Source: Arthrobacter sp.
Lineage (GTDB): Bacteria; Actinomycetota; Actinomycetes; Actinomycetales; Micrococcaceae
Direction: 5' to 3'
Length of the DNA stretch: 53,728 nucleotides
NCBI GenBank assembly: GCA_023264815.1
Contig: JAHFUZ010000004.1
Location: forward strand, 1-53,728
Part shown: piece after piece, positions 32,078 to 40,541 of the stretch
How the letters are laid out: every line of letters starts with the position of its first letter
Numbering within the stretch: the first letter of the stretch is position 1
Notes under the pieces: model-generated
What the model was told of the DNA's origin: nothing
Seen by the model: the letters and a program-made list of their open reading frames with translations, nothing else
The model's database searches: none
Made by a program: the position numbers and the translations under genes

Positions 32078-33484
32078 TTACTTTTGCGTGGCCGCGGAAA
32101 ACTCTGCCCCGGCATCCCGTCCGTCAGCGTGGGTGACGGCGACGCGGGGGTTGGTGCCCAGCCCGCGGACCACCCAGCCCTCGGCCCGCCAGGCGGCGCC
32201 GTCCAGTACGTTCCGTGCATCCAGGATGGCCCGGCGCCGGACGAGCCCCCCAGCAACCATGGGGGACAGGCGCCGGTACTCGTCCCATTCAGTCAGGAGC
32301 AGCACCAGCTCAGCCCCTTCCAGGGCGCGTGATGCGGAGGCCTCGAAGCGGAGCTGGGGGTAGCGAAGCCAAGCATGGTTGACCGCTTTCGGGTCGGTCA
32401 CGGTCACATGCGCACCGGCCGCCGCCAGCCGGGCCGCGACGTCCAGTGCGGGGGAGTCGCGGATGTCATCGGTTTCCGGCTTGAACGCGGCACCCAGGAT
32501 AGTGATGGCCCGCCCGGACAGCGCCCCGCCGCACAGCTCGGCAGCCACGGCCACGGTGCGGGTCCGCTGGCGGATATTGACCGCGTCCACCACACTCATC
32601 AGGTCATTGACCGGGTCCACGCCCAGCGCGTCTGCCTGGCTGCGGAGGCTGCGGATGTCCTTGGGCAGGCATCCGCCGCCGAAGCCCAGCCCGGCATGCA
32701 TGTAGCGGTTCCCGATCCGCGGGTCCATGCCCATGGCCTCGCTCAGTTCGGCCACATCCGCCCCGGACGCGTCGCATAGTTCGGAGATGGCGTTGATGAA
32801 GCTGACCTTGGTGGCCAGGTACGCGTTGGCAGCGGACTTGATCAGTTCAGCGGTGGCGAAGTTGCAGACCAGGCGCGGAATTCCGGCGTTCAGCAGGGGC
32901 TCGTAGACGGCATCGAGGGCAGCTGTCACACCCCGCGGCGCACCGCTGCGGGGGTTGAAGGCCGCGGCCCGTCCGCCGTGCACGCCGTACACCAGCCGGT
33001 CCGGTACCAGGGTGTCCTTCACCGCGGTGCCCTGGCGCAGGAACTCCGGGTTCCAGCCCAGCTGTACGTCGGCCCGGGCGCCCAGGACGCTGCGGAGCAT
33101 GTCAACGGTGCCCACGGGCACCGTTGATTTACCAACCACGACGGCGCCCCTCGCCAGGTGCGGGAGCAGCGCCTCGGTGGCGGCCACCAGGAAGGTGAGG
33201 TCGGCGCCGTCGGACGTTTTGGACTGCGGCGTCCCGACGCACAGGAAATGCACCTGGGCGCTGGCGGCAGCAGCGAAATCAGTGGAAAACTTCAGCCGGC
33301 CGGTGGTGCGGCCGTCGCGGAGGAGCTCGTCGAGGCCGGGTTCGAAGAAGGGTGCCAGGCCGCGGCCCAGCTGGTCCACCTTGGCGGCGTCCACGTCGAT
33401 GCCCACCACGGTGTGGCCCATCGACGCGAGCGTGGCGGCATGCACGGCGCCAAGGTAGCCGCAGCCGATCACGGATATTTTCAC
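32078..33484 (-). CDS. ugd: UDP-glucose 6-dehydrogenase
   Basis: A 468-residue enzyme that oxidises UDP-glucose to UDP-glucuronate with two NAD+. The N-terminal Rossmann domain has VIGCGYLGAVHAATLA; LCVGTPQSKT and STVPVGT are family motifs; the catalytic Cys is in GLGFGGGCLPKDIRSL; the C-terminal UDP-binding domain has LGAAFKPETDDIRDSP. Its ATG overlaps the stop of the upstream glycosyltransferase (4 nt), so the two are translated together. UDP-glucuronate is a building block for cell-surface glycolipids or polysaccharide. Confidence 0.96.
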   Translation of the reverse strand: MKISVIGCGYLGAVHAATLASMGHTVVGIDVDAAKVDQLGRGLAPFFEPGLDELLRDGRTTGRLKFSTDFAAAASAQVHFLCVGTPQSKTSDGADLTFLVAATEALLPHLARGAVVVGKSTVPVGTVDMLRSVLGARADVQLGWNPEFLRQGTAVKDTLVPDRLVYGVHGGRAAAFNPRSGAPRGVTAALDAVYEPLLNAGIPRLVCNFATAELIKSAANAYLATKVSFINAISELCDASGADVAELSEAMGMDPRIGNRYMHAGLGFGGGCLPKDIRSLRSQADALGVDPVNDLMSVVDAVNIRQRTRTVAVAAELCGGALSGRAITILGAAFKPETDDIRDSPALDVAARLAAAGAHVTVTDPKAVNHAWLRYPQLRFEASASRALEGAELVLLLTEWDEYRRLSPMVAGGLVRRRAILDARNVLDGAAWRAEGWVVRGLGTNPRVAVTHADGRDAGAEFSAATQK

Positions 33485-34662
33485 AGGGACACTCCTTGTG
33501 TGGTTTGGACAGGCTCAACCACCGGCAGACCGGTGACCGCAGCGCGGTACTGTTCCACCAGCTGGGCGCACAGCGCCGGCCACGTCCGGTCCTGGACCGA
33601 AGCGTGTGCCGCTGCGGCGAAGGCGCGGCGTTTGGCGTCGTCGCCCATCAGGTCCATCACGTGGGCCCGGAAGCCGGCCAGGTCACCGGGCTGGTACAGC
33701 CAGCCGGTGCGGGAATTTTCCACCAGATCCAACGGCCCGCCGCGGCCCGTGGCCACCACCGGCACACCCGATGCCATGGCCTCCTGGATGGTCTGGCAGA
33801 ACGTCTCGAACTCGCCGGGATGGACAAAGAGGTCGAACGAGGCAACAGCCGTCGCGAGCTCCTCCCCGCCGAGAAACCCGGTGAATACTGCATCCGGGAG
33901 CGCCTCCTGCAAGGCGGACCGCTGCGGTCCGTCGCCCACGATCACCAGCTTCGTGTTGGGAACGCCGGCGAGCGCTGCGAGGTCTTCCACCTGCTTTTCG
34001 ACGGCAAGGCGGCCCACGTACCCAATGATCCGCTCACCGCCGGGCGCGATGGTGGCCCGCCACCCGGCGTCGCGCTTTTCCGGCGAGAACCGCGCGGTAT
34101 CCACACCGCGCCGCCACATCCCCACCCGCGGAATCCCGCGGCCGCGCAACTGGTTCAGCGCGAACGTGGACGGCACCAGGGTCCGGGTGGCCAGCAGATG
34201 GATGTTTTCCACCCGGTTCCATGCCCAGTTCTCCAGGAACGGCACGCCATAGCGGGCAGCGTAGCTGGGCACCTCGGTCTGGTAGATGGCTATGGTGGGG
34301 ATCCGCAACTGGTGCGCGGCCTGCACGGCACGCCAGCCCAGGATGAACGGCGAAGCGAGGTGGACAACGTCCGGTGCGTAATCGGCAAGGATTCGCTTGA
34401 CCCGGTACACACCGCCCATCGCTACCCGCACGTTCGTGTATCCCGCCAGCGGAACCGCAGGAACCCGGTGCACCTTCGCACCGTGGACCACTTCGGATGT
34501 CCCGGCAAACTCGGCCACGGCATCAGCCACGGCGTGGGTTGACGGGGCGATGACCATGACGTCGTGACCCTGGTCCTCCAGGTGCTCCAGCACCCGCAGG
34601 ATGGAGTGCGTCACCCCGTTCATCAGCGGCAGGAATGATTCGGCAACAATTGCGATCCTCAC
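33481..34662 (-). CDS. GT4 glycosyltransferase, probably GDP-mannose-dependent (MgtA/PimB-like)
   Basis: A 393-residue GT-B enzyme. The N-terminal segment IAIVAESFLPLMNGVTHSIL is the hallmark of the actinobacterial MgtA/PimB mannosyltransferases, and the donor-site E-x7-E motif is in HPGEFETFCQTIQEAMASG. GRLAVEKQVEDL is the typical start of the second domain. In Corynebacterium, MgtA adds mannose to glucuronosyl-diacylglycerol; here the partner gene makes UDP-glucuronate, which supports that pathway. A copy of the 22-nt dispersed motif (33504-33525) lies inside the last codons and encodes VVEPVQT, suggesting the C-terminus was altered by it. Confidence 0.88.
   Translation of the reverse strand: MRIAIVAESFLPLMNGVTHSILRVLEHLEDQGHDVMVIAPSTHAVADAVAEFAGTSEVVHGAKVHRVPAVPLAGYTNVRVAMGGVYRVKRILADYAPDVVHLASPFILGWRAVQAAHQLRIPTIAIYQTEVPSYAARYGVPFLENWAWNRVENIHLLATRTLVPSTFALNQLRGRGIPRVGMWRRGVDTARFSPEKRDAGWRATIAPGGERIIGYVGRLAVEKQVEDLAALAGVPNTKLVIVGDGPQRSALQEALPDAVFTGFLGGEELATAVASFDLFVHPGEFETFCQTIQEAMASGVPVVATGRGGPLDLVENSRTGWLYQPGDLAGFRAHVMDLMGDDAKRRAFAAAAHASVQDRTWPALCAQLVEQYRAAVTGLPVVEPVQTTQGVSL
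33504..33525 (+). repeat. Dispersed about 22-nt motif within a coding end
   Basis: TTTGGACAGGCTCAACCACC followed by GG matches 27712-27733 (minus strand) at 20 of 22 positions. It is within the final 20 codons of the glycosyltransferase. Confidence 0.5.
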
Positions 34663-34855
34663 CCCTCCACGGTGCGTGCCTGGACTGACTGTGCGGGGTC
34701 ACCCGGGTTGAGCAGAGGGAAAGGTTGGGTTAACAGATCAGCGCTTTTCGCCGCCACCCCCGGGAGGCACTGCCCCAACAATGGCGGCAGTCAGCGGGAA
34801 GAAAGCTGAAACGTCCGGCATGCGGGCACGCGGGTGGGTTGGCGGGCACAAGGAA

Positions 34856-34897
34856 GCCGGTGCAGCCGGGCGCGGAAACCGTGCCGGCTGCACCGGC
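34856..34897. terminator. Strong hairpin downstream of the DUF4383 gene
   Basis: GCCGGTGCAGCC (34856-34867) pairs perfectly with GGCTGCACCGGC (34886-34897), and the inner bases pair further (GGCGCGG/CCGTGCC with one G-U) around an AAA loop. No T-run follows. It is the main feature of the 311-nt gap between the glycosyltransferase and DUF4383 genes; the rest of that gap shows no gene. Confidence 0.6.
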
Positions 34898-34973
34898 GAG
34901 TAGGACGAATATTCAGAACGTTACGGAACTAACCTCATTCGCGGCTCCTCTGTCCCGGCTTGTGATGTCCGGG

Positions 34974-35435
34974 CTACGCCCTGTTGCCGGCCCTGTTCCT
35001 GGACAGCAGCCAGCCACAGGCAACCATCGCAACACCCAGCACCAGATGGGTCCAGTTGTCCGTCATGTTGAACGACAGGAAATTGGCTGCCGAACTCACT
35101 CCGACACTGAGCCCGAAGATGGCGAGGATGACGTACAGCGCACCGGCGCCGATCAGGAAATTGCGCGCGCCATGTTCGGTCCGGGACATGGCCCAGCCCG
35201 TGGCGCCGATCGCCAGCTGCACGATGTTGAGCAGCATGGACACCTGGAACACGCCCAGGAGCAGGGCATGGGAATCAGGCCCAAGGAACATCAATTCGCT
35301 GTACCGGGTGGTGATGCCGGGGACAAAGCCAAGGACACCAACCACCAACATGAGAATACCTACACCCATGCCAGCGTTCTGGACGTCTGCGCGCCCGAAG
35401 TGAACACCGTGAGCATGTGGGGATGCGGTAGTCAT
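34974..35435 (-). CDS. DUF4383 membrane protein
   Basis: A 153-residue integral membrane protein with four helices: VGILMLVVGVLGFVPG, LLGVFQVSMLLNIVQLAIGA, FLIGAGALYVILAIFGLSVG and WTHLVLGVAMVACGWLLS. The conserved N-terminal pattern with GVLGFVPGIT, and the NxxHLVLG in the last helix, are typical of DUF4383, a family of unknown function common in actinobacteria. GGAGG lies 6 nt before ATG 35435, which rejects the longer frame upstream. Monocistronic; the next gene is divergent. Confidence 0.85.
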   Translation of the reverse strand: MTTASPHAHGVHFGRADVQNAGMGVGILMLVVGVLGFVPGITTRYSELMFLGPDSHALLLGVFQVSMLLNIVQLAIGATGWAMSRTEHGARNFLIGAGALYVILAIFGLSVGVSSAANFLSFNMTDNWTHLVLGVAMVACGWLLSRNRAGNRA

Positions 35436-35609
35436 TTTCTGCCTCCAACCACTGATTGCGGACATTCCAATTTTACGGCGGGCCTGTGGAAAAAGCGCCG
35501 CACCACCCCCGGGATGGAGACTTCTGCCCAACGGCAGGACGGGGTCTCCTGAGTGCATGTGCCTGTCGCAAACCGGCTGGCAGGCCCGGCCGTGACACCA
35601 TGGATCACG

Positions 35610-36920
35610 ATGAAACTGCGTGCTGATCAGACCGGAGACCGTGGCCTCCCCATGCCCCTGTGGCTTCAGGGTTCCCTGGAAGCGGCGCAGGCCGCCATCA
35701 TCTCTGCCCTCCTGGCGGTGGTTCCCATCGTGGCGGTCTGGGCAACGGGCGGTTTCCAGGAAGATGCCTTTGACGCTCTGGCCCGGCTCGCCGGCCAGGC
35801 CTGGCTCCTGATCCACGGCGTTCCGCTGGAACTGGCCAACCTCGGATCGGGCGCGGCCAGCCGTTCCAGCTCCGGTGTGCTCACCCTGATTCCGCTGGGA
35901 CTCACGCTCATCCCGTTCCTGCTTGCCTGGCGGGCGGGGCAGCGGCTGGCCAGGGCCTCGTACACGGACCAGCTGTGGCAGGCGCTGTTTGGCTCGTGGT
36001 TGGTCTACTCGGCGTTCGGTGCGGCCACCGGTTTTGTGTGCCGCACGCCGGACGTCGTGATCAACATCTGGCACGCCATGCTGATCCCGCTGATCCCGTT
36101 TGCACTGGGCATGGTGATCGGTGCGCGCCGCGAGGCCGGTTCCTGGAGCCGGCTGATCGGCGTCGACGCCGTGGACTGGATTTCGCGCACCAGCCAGCAT
36201 TCCCGCTGGGCCGGGTCCTACCTCGGGTCCGCCGCAAAAGCCGGCTTCCTGGCGCTGGTGTCCGCACTGGCGCTTGCCTGCGCGCTCCTGGCCGTGGATG
36301 TTTTTGTCCACTGGAACCTGGTGATCGCGGTGTATGAAGCGCTCGACGCCGGAGCTGTAGGCGGTGCTGCGCTCACCATCGCGCAGCTGGGCTACCTGCC
36401 CAACCTCGCCATTTTTGCGTTGTCGTGGGTGTCAGGGGCGGGCTTCGCCATGGGGGCCGGCTCGCAGGTGGGTCCGCTGGCCACCGCCGCAGGACCGCTG
36501 CCAGCCGTTCCCGTCTTTGCCGCCATTCCTACGGGGCCGCTGGACTATGGCTTCGTGGCGCTGGTGGTTCCGGTGCTCGCCGGTGTCCTGGCTGGCTGGT
36601 GGTTCCTTCGCGAGGGCGAAAACCACTTCGACGAGTGGCTGTCCATCAAGGTGGACGCCCGCTGGTTCACGGCCACGGTGTCCACCCTTGCGCTCGGTGT
36701 GCTGACCGGGGCGGTGTCCGGCCTGCTGGCGGCAGGGTTGGCTTGGCTGGCCGGTGGCTCCGCCGGAATGGGACGCCTCACGGTCATCGGACCGGACCCC
36801 CTGTGGATGGGGCTCTGGCTGGCCGCTGAGGTGGGGATTGGCGTAGTGATCGGCTACGCAGCCGGTCCGTGGCTGGAACGCCAGCAGCAGGTGGAAGAGG
36901 ACGCGGAACTGGTCCGCTGA
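35610..36920 (+). CDS. DUF6350 multi-pass membrane protein
   Basis: A 436-residue membrane protein with about ten helices. It matches the actinobacterial DUF6350 family (sometimes annotated as cell division protein PerM), which lies next to purN-purH in many genomes, as here. Segments such as LEAAQAAIISALLAVVPIVA at the start and LTLIPLGLTLIPFLLAWRAG are typical. Function unknown; mycobacterial PerM homologues are linked to division and persistence. ATG 35610 is chosen as nearest to the first helix; ATG 35553 is possible, and neither has a strong ribosome-binding site. Confidence 0.8.
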   Translation: MKLRADQTGDRGLPMPLWLQGSLEAAQAAIISALLAVVPIVAVWATGGFQEDAFDALARLAGQAWLLIHGVPLELANLGSGAASRSSSGVLTLIPLGLTLIPFLLAWRAGQRLARASYTDQLWQALFGSWLVYSAFGAATGFVCRTPDVVINIWHAMLIPLIPFALGMVIGARREAGSWSRLIGVDAVDWISRTSQHSRWAGSYLGSAAKAGFLALVSALALACALLAVDVFVHWNLVIAVYEALDAGAVGGAALTIAQLGYLPNLAIFALSWVSGAGFAMGAGSQVGPLATAAGPLPAVPVFAAIPTGPLDYGFVALVVPVLAGVLAGWWFLREGENHFDEWLSIKVDARWFTATVSTLALGVLTGAVSGLLAAGLAWLAGGSAGMGRLTVIGPDPLWMGLWLAAEVGIGVVIGYAAGPWLERQQQVEEDAELVR

Positions 36921-36999
36921 ACCGGTTTTGGTTGCCGATTTTTTATCACGAGGCCAGCCAGCCCAGCCGATGCGCCCAATCCAGGACTTCAGCAGTCTC

Positions 37000-37428
37000 C
37001 TAGCGAAGGCCCGGCAGTGCCTGCTCGAGCTGGACGCGGCAGCTGGACATCGCCTGGTCCGTCAGTGCCTGCCGCTGGCATGCCTGGAACTCCCGGATCT
37101 GGTCAAAAAAGACTGCCGAAGCCAGGATGACCAGCAGCATGATCAGCGAAACAACCAGCCCCGAGATGGTGCCGAACAGGACCAGCCTGGACTCCTTGAG
37201 CTTCGAGGCCCGGACCAGCAGCAGGATTCCCAGCACGAAGCTCGCGGCGGTCAGGAGGCCGGTGAGCCAGAGGTAGCTGACGTCGAGCTGGTAGACGAAA
37301 AAGGCGCCCAGCACGGTGAGGATGAAGATCCGAAACAGGGTGCGGGTTTTGTTGAGCGAGGTCTTGGCGGCCTCGCTGAGCTGCGGTTTTGTCCGCTGCT
37401 GGCCAGCTGGTTCCGGGGGAGTAGTCAT
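37000..37428 (-). CDS. Small membrane protein of unknown function
   Basis: A 142-residue protein. After a hydrophilic N-terminus (TTPPEPAGQQRTKPQLSEAA) come three transmembrane helices: LFRIFILTVLGAFFVYQLDV, LTGLLTAASFVLGILLLVRA and LFGTISGLVVSLIMLLVILA. The C-terminus (REFQACQRQALTDQAMSSC) has two Cys and may face outside or be disulfide bonded. It lies between DUF6350 and purN on the opposite strand, and its start is 39 nt from the purN start, so the promoters overlap. Homologues in this position are seen in related actinobacteria; no function is known to me. Confidence 0.72.
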   Translation of the reverse strand: MTTPPEPAGQQRTKPQLSEAAKTSLNKTRTLFRIFILTVLGAFFVYQLDVSYLWLTGLLTAASFVLGILLLVRASKLKESRLVLFGTISGLVVSLIMLLVILASAVFFDQIREFQACQRQALTDQAMSSCRVQLEQALPGLR

Positions 37429-37455
37429 AGATTCCAGCCTACGCGAGCCTGCCCA

Positions 37456-37461
37456 TAAGCT
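37456..37461 (+). promoter_or_regulatory. -10 hexamer of a probably leaderless purN
   Basis: TAAGCT ends 6 nt before ATG 37468, and there is no ribosome-binding site between them. This fits a TAnnnT -10 with transcription starting at the start codon. Confidence 0.5.
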
Positions 37462-37467
37462 AGACCC

Positions 37468-38040
37468 ATGCGCATCGTAGTCCTCGTCTCCGGTACCGGT
37501 TCCAACCTCCAGGCAGTTATCGACGCCGTTAAGTCGGGGGAGCTGGCCGTGGAAATCGCCGCGGTGGGCGCCGACCGCGAGGGGACGTACGGCGTCGAGC
37601 GCTCCTCCGAAGCCGGGCTGGAGACCTTTGTGGTCAACTTCAACTCGTTCCCCACCCGCGACGAATGGGATGCCGCACTCACCGCGAAGGTGGCTTCCTA
37701 CGCCCCGGACGTGGTGGTGTCCTCCGGCTTTATGCGCATTGTCAGCCCCGACTTCATTGATGCTTTTAAGGGCAAGTACCTCAACACGCACCCCGCCCTG
37801 CTGCCTGCGTTTCCCGGGGCCCACGGCGTCCGCGATGCCATGGCCTACGGCGTGAAGGTCACCGGCTGCACGGTCCACTGGGCCGACGCCGGCGTGGACA
37901 CGGGCCCCATCATCGCCCAGGAAGCCGTCACGGTGGAGCCCGGTGACAGCGAGGAATCACTGCACGAACGCATCAAAGTCGTGGAGCGCCGCCTGCTGGT
38001 CGACACCCTGGCAGCCCTCGCCGCCACCACGTCCCCCTAA
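37468..38040 (+). CDS. purN: Phosphoribosylglycinamide formyltransferase (10-formyl-THF dependent)
   Basis: A 190-residue purine synthesis enzyme that formylates GAR to FGAR. The N-terminal phosphate-binding loop VSGTGSNLQAVIDA is intact, and the catalytic triad is Asn and His in YLNTHPALLPAFPGAHGV and Asp in ADAGVDTGPIIAQ. SSGFMRIVSPDF is also typical. It normally stands directly before purH; here the next plus-strand genes are a DUF559 nuclease and then purH, 2.65 kb on, with an MFS gene on the other strand in between. Confidence 0.97.
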   Translation: MRIVVLVSGTGSNLQAVIDAVKSGELAVEIAAVGADREGTYGVERSSEAGLETFVVNFNSFPTRDEWDAALTAKVASYAPDVVVSSGFMRIVSPDFIDAFKGKYLNTHPALLPAFPGAHGVRDAMAYGVKVTGCTVHWADAGVDTGPIIAQEAVTVEPGDSEESLHERIKVVERRLLVDTLAALAATTSP

Positions 38041-38072
38041 ACACTTCCGGTTGCTCTATCAAGACTGAACGG

Positions 38073-39425
38073 TTACTCGAGGCGGCGCAGCTTGGTTTCG
38101 GGGGAGAAGAACGCCATCCACAGGACCGCCAGCAGGACCAGCCCGCCGGCCAGCGCAAAGGACGTTGCCAGGCCCAGTTCCGGCCAGAAGTAGTTCGCGA
38201 AAATGAGCGGACCAAAGCCTGCCCCCAGCCGGGAGAACGTGGAGGCCCAGCCGAAGCCCGTGCCGCGCAGTTCCGTGGGATACAGCTCGGACACGTACGC
38301 GTAGAGCACTGGAATGGCCACCTGCACCACAAAGCCGAACACCAGCAGCCAGAACACCGCGGCCGTGGGGATGTCCACCACAAACGCCACAATGACCAGC
38401 GTCAGGGCGGACAGCGGGCCGGTGATGGCCAGGATCCACTTGCGGCCCACGCGCTCCACCAGCAGCGCGGCCACGATCACCCCAAGCAGCCCCACAGCCG
38501 CCATGGACGCCGTGGTCACAAAGGCCTTGTACTCCGCGAAACCGGCACCAATCAGGATCCGCGGCATCCACGTCAGGGACAGGTAGTAGACCAGCAGGAT
38601 GCTGAAGAAGAGGGCCCACGCTGTGGCCGTGATCTTCCAGTTGAACTGCCACACGAGCCGGAGCTGTTGCCACGCGCTGCCGGCCGAGAGCCGGGGAACG
38701 TCCTGGGCATCTGGCAGGCTGTAGGCCCGCGGCTCGGCGCCGGTGGCGGCAACGAGGTCGTCAATGACCTTGGCTGCTTCATCGCGCCGTCCCTTGCGGA
38801 TCAGGAACAGGGGGGACTCTGGCACACTGCGCCGGACCCAGAACACCAGGAGCGCCGGCAGCACCATCACCAGCATGGTCAGCCGCCAGTCACCGTAAAT
38901 ACCCACCAGCGCAGCGGACACAAAGCCGGCGAGGGCCGCGCCCACCGGCCACCAGCCGTCCATGGCCGTGAGGACTTTGCCACGTTGCTTCCGTGGCGTG
39001 AACTCACCCACCAGCGCATAGTCCACCGGTATGCAGCCGCCCAGACCGAAGCCGGCCATAAAGCGGAACACGCAGAACCAGACGAAGTCGGGGGAAAAGG
39101 CGCCGAGGACGGTGAACAGGGAAAAGATCAGCAGCGTGGCCGTGAAGGCCTTCTTGCGTCCGATGGTGTCGGCGATGGTGCCCCACACAAACGCGCCCAA
39201 CGCCATGCCGATCAGGTTGGCCGTACCCAGCCAGGCGACTTCGCCCGGGGACAGGGCCCAGTGCGTCGAGAGCAGGGGGATGAGGATACCGTTGAGCGTC
39301 ACATCCCAGGCGTCGAACATAAAGCCGAGGCCGCCGATCACGAAGATCCGGCCCTGCACTTTCCATCGCCAGGGCAGTTCCTGGACCACCTGTTCGCCGC
39401 TGGGCACAGTGGTGTAAATATTCAT
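38073..39425 (-). CDS. MFS transporter (sugar/aromatic-acid porter type)
   Basis: A 450-residue 12-helix MFS protein. Signature motifs are GTIADTIGRKKAF after helix 2 (motif A), RFMAGFGLGGCIPVDYALVGEF in helices 4-5, and PESPLFLIRKGRRDEA in the central loop, all of the SP/AAHS/NiaP type. GFMFDAWDVTLNGI in helix 1 carries the substrate-path Asp residues of that group. YPTELRGTGFGWAS marks the second half. The substrate (aromatic acid, sugar or niacin) is not predictable. ATG 39425 has AGGAGG 7 nt upstream, so the longer frame is rejected. Its presence on the opposite strand between purN and purH is unusual. Confidence 0.87.
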   Translation of the reverse strand: MNIYTTVPSGEQVVQELPWRWKVQGRIFVIGGLGFMFDAWDVTLNGILIPLLSTHWALSPGEVAWLGTANLIGMALGAFVWGTIADTIGRKKAFTATLLIFSLFTVLGAFSPDFVWFCVFRFMAGFGLGGCIPVDYALVGEFTPRKQRGKVLTAMDGWWPVGAALAGFVSAALVGIYGDWRLTMLVMVLPALLVFWVRRSVPESPLFLIRKGRRDEAAKVIDDLVAATGAEPRAYSLPDAQDVPRLSAGSAWQQLRLVWQFNWKITATAWALFFSILLVYYLSLTWMPRILIGAGFAEYKAFVTTASMAAVGLLGVIVAALLVERVGRKWILAITGPLSALTLVIVAFVVDIPTAAVFWLLVFGFVVQVAIPVLYAYVSELYPTELRGTGFGWASTFSRLGAGFGPLIFANYFWPELGLATSFALAGGLVLLAVLWMAFFSPETKLRRLE

Positions 39426-39444
39426 CGCAGCCTCCTGCCTAAAT

Positions 39445-39520
39445 CTTAGTTGCATGCCAAGTTGCGGGGCCCGCTCTCCGGTGCCGCCGGGGCACGAGGA
39501 ACGTAGAAGAGGCCCCGCAA
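39445..39520 (+). repeat. Left palindromic element flanking the DUF559 gene
   Basis: CTTAGTTGC is followed by a 59-nt unit (39462-39520) whose ends TTGCGGGGCC and GGCCCCGCAA are perfect inverted repeats. A unit of the same length and orientation lies at 40551-40609. By eye about 41 of 59 bases agree, with the ends (first 14, last 19) conserved and the centre variable. Confidence 0.7.
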
Positions 39521-39562
39521 ATTCTGTGCAGGCGAAGTCAGGCGGCCCCTAAGGCGCCAAAT

Positions 39563-39579
39563 CTGTGGATAACTCATTC
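39563..39579 (+). repeat. Motif CTGTGGATAACTCATTC, shared with 21439
   Basis: One mismatch to 21439-21455; contains the DnaA-box-like TGTGGATAA. It lies 30 nt before the DUF559 gene start and may be part of that cassette's promoter. Confidence 0.4.
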
Positions 39580-39608
39580 AGGGACCGCAATCCGGGTCAG
39601 CATTGACC

Positions 39609-40541
39609 ATGACCAGACCTGTTCCGCTGCCATCCGACATAAATTCCAGGGGCTTCCTGGTCAGCGATGCCTACGCTGCCGGTGTGCCCCGCTGGCGACT
39701 CGAAAGCAAGGGTCTGCTGACTCCCAGCCGAGGTCTGCGCCTGGCCAGGGGCGCCGAGCCGGACGTGGAACTTCTGGCGAGGCTCCACACAGGAGTGACA
39801 CAGCGCTGTGCCATCAGTCACGTCTCGTCAGCTTTGCTGTGGCCCATGCCATTGCCCTTGACCGTAGAGATCACCGCGAAGGACCTGGGCCTGATCCACA
39901 TCACCCGCCGAGCGGAAATAGGTCGGATCAAGAGGCGGGGAGTAGTGGGGCATCGGGCTCCGCTGCTTGCCCGCGACGTCCGCACAGTCAACGGATATTC
40001 ACTCACGTCACCGGAGTGGACGTGGGTGGACTTGGCCGGGCTCCTGGGCCGCGACGCCTTGGTTGCGGCCGGTGATGCACTGCTCGCACGTACGTCACCG
40101 CTGTCCTCGGTGGAAGCGATCCAGGAAGTTGTGGATCGCCGGCCCAAGGTCAAAGGCATCAGGCTGGCACGTGAGGTCCTTCCGCTACTGCGGCCAGGTG
40201 TGGACTCCCCACAGGAATCGAAGCTGAGGATGAAAATTCTCGACGCCGGTCTCCCGGAGCCGGCGGTAACCCAACCAATCCATGACGAACATGGCTATTA
40301 CGTGTCCACTCCGGACCTCCAATATCGGAAATACAGGATTGCGTTGGAATACGAGGGAGACCACCACCGCTCCGATCCGGTGCAATGGGGCCGCGACATT
40401 GAGCGTGATGACAGACTGCGGAGCCTCGGGTGGATAGTGCTCCGCTTTTCGAGGGTGCAGATGGGGCGAGGGTGGCCGTCGGCCGAGCTGAAAGTCCGCA
40501 GGGCGCTCCTTGACCGTGGTTGGACAGACCCGCAGTCTTAG
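39609..40541 (+). CDS. DUF559 (Vsr-like) endonuclease-domain protein with N-terminal AbiEi-like region
   Basis: A 310-residue protein. The C-terminal third is a PD-(D/E)xK nuclease-like domain of the DUF559/very-short-patch-repair type: SPQESKLRMKILDAGLPEPA, the Asp in VSTPDLQYR, IALEYEGDHHR (ExE) and RDDRLRSLGWIVLRFS. The N-terminal two thirds (FLVSDAYAAGVPRWRLESKG, then SPEWTWVDLAGLLGRDALVA) recalls the AbiEi-antitoxin-like group. Function is unestablished; these genes are numerous in Micrococcaceae. ATG 39609 or TTG 39603 may start it; neither has a good ribosome-binding site. GC and codon bias are lower than in purN and purH. Its stop codon lies at the edge of the right palindromic element. 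Confidence 0.8.
   Translation: MTRPVPLPSDINSRGFLVSDAYAAGVPRWRLESKGLLTPSRGLRLARGAEPDVELLARLHTGVTQRCAISHVSSALLWPMPLPLTVEITAKDLGLIHITRRAEIGRIKRRGVVGHRAPLLARDVRTVNGYSLTSPEWTWVDLAGLLGRDALVAAGDALLARTSPLSSVEAIQEVVDRRPKVKGIRLAREVLPLLRPGVDSPQESKLRMKILDAGLPEPAVTQPIHDEHGYYVSTPDLQYRKYRIALEYEGDHHRSDPVQWGRDIERDDRLRSLGWIVLRFSRVQMGRGWPSAELKVRRALLDRGWTDPQS

Noticed and set aside
34974..36311. A single 445-codon minus-strand gene covering DUF4383 and the DUF6350 region
   Set aside because: The N-terminal 290 codons are antisense to DUF6350 and low-complexity; the DUF4383 start at 35435 has its own ribosome-binding site.
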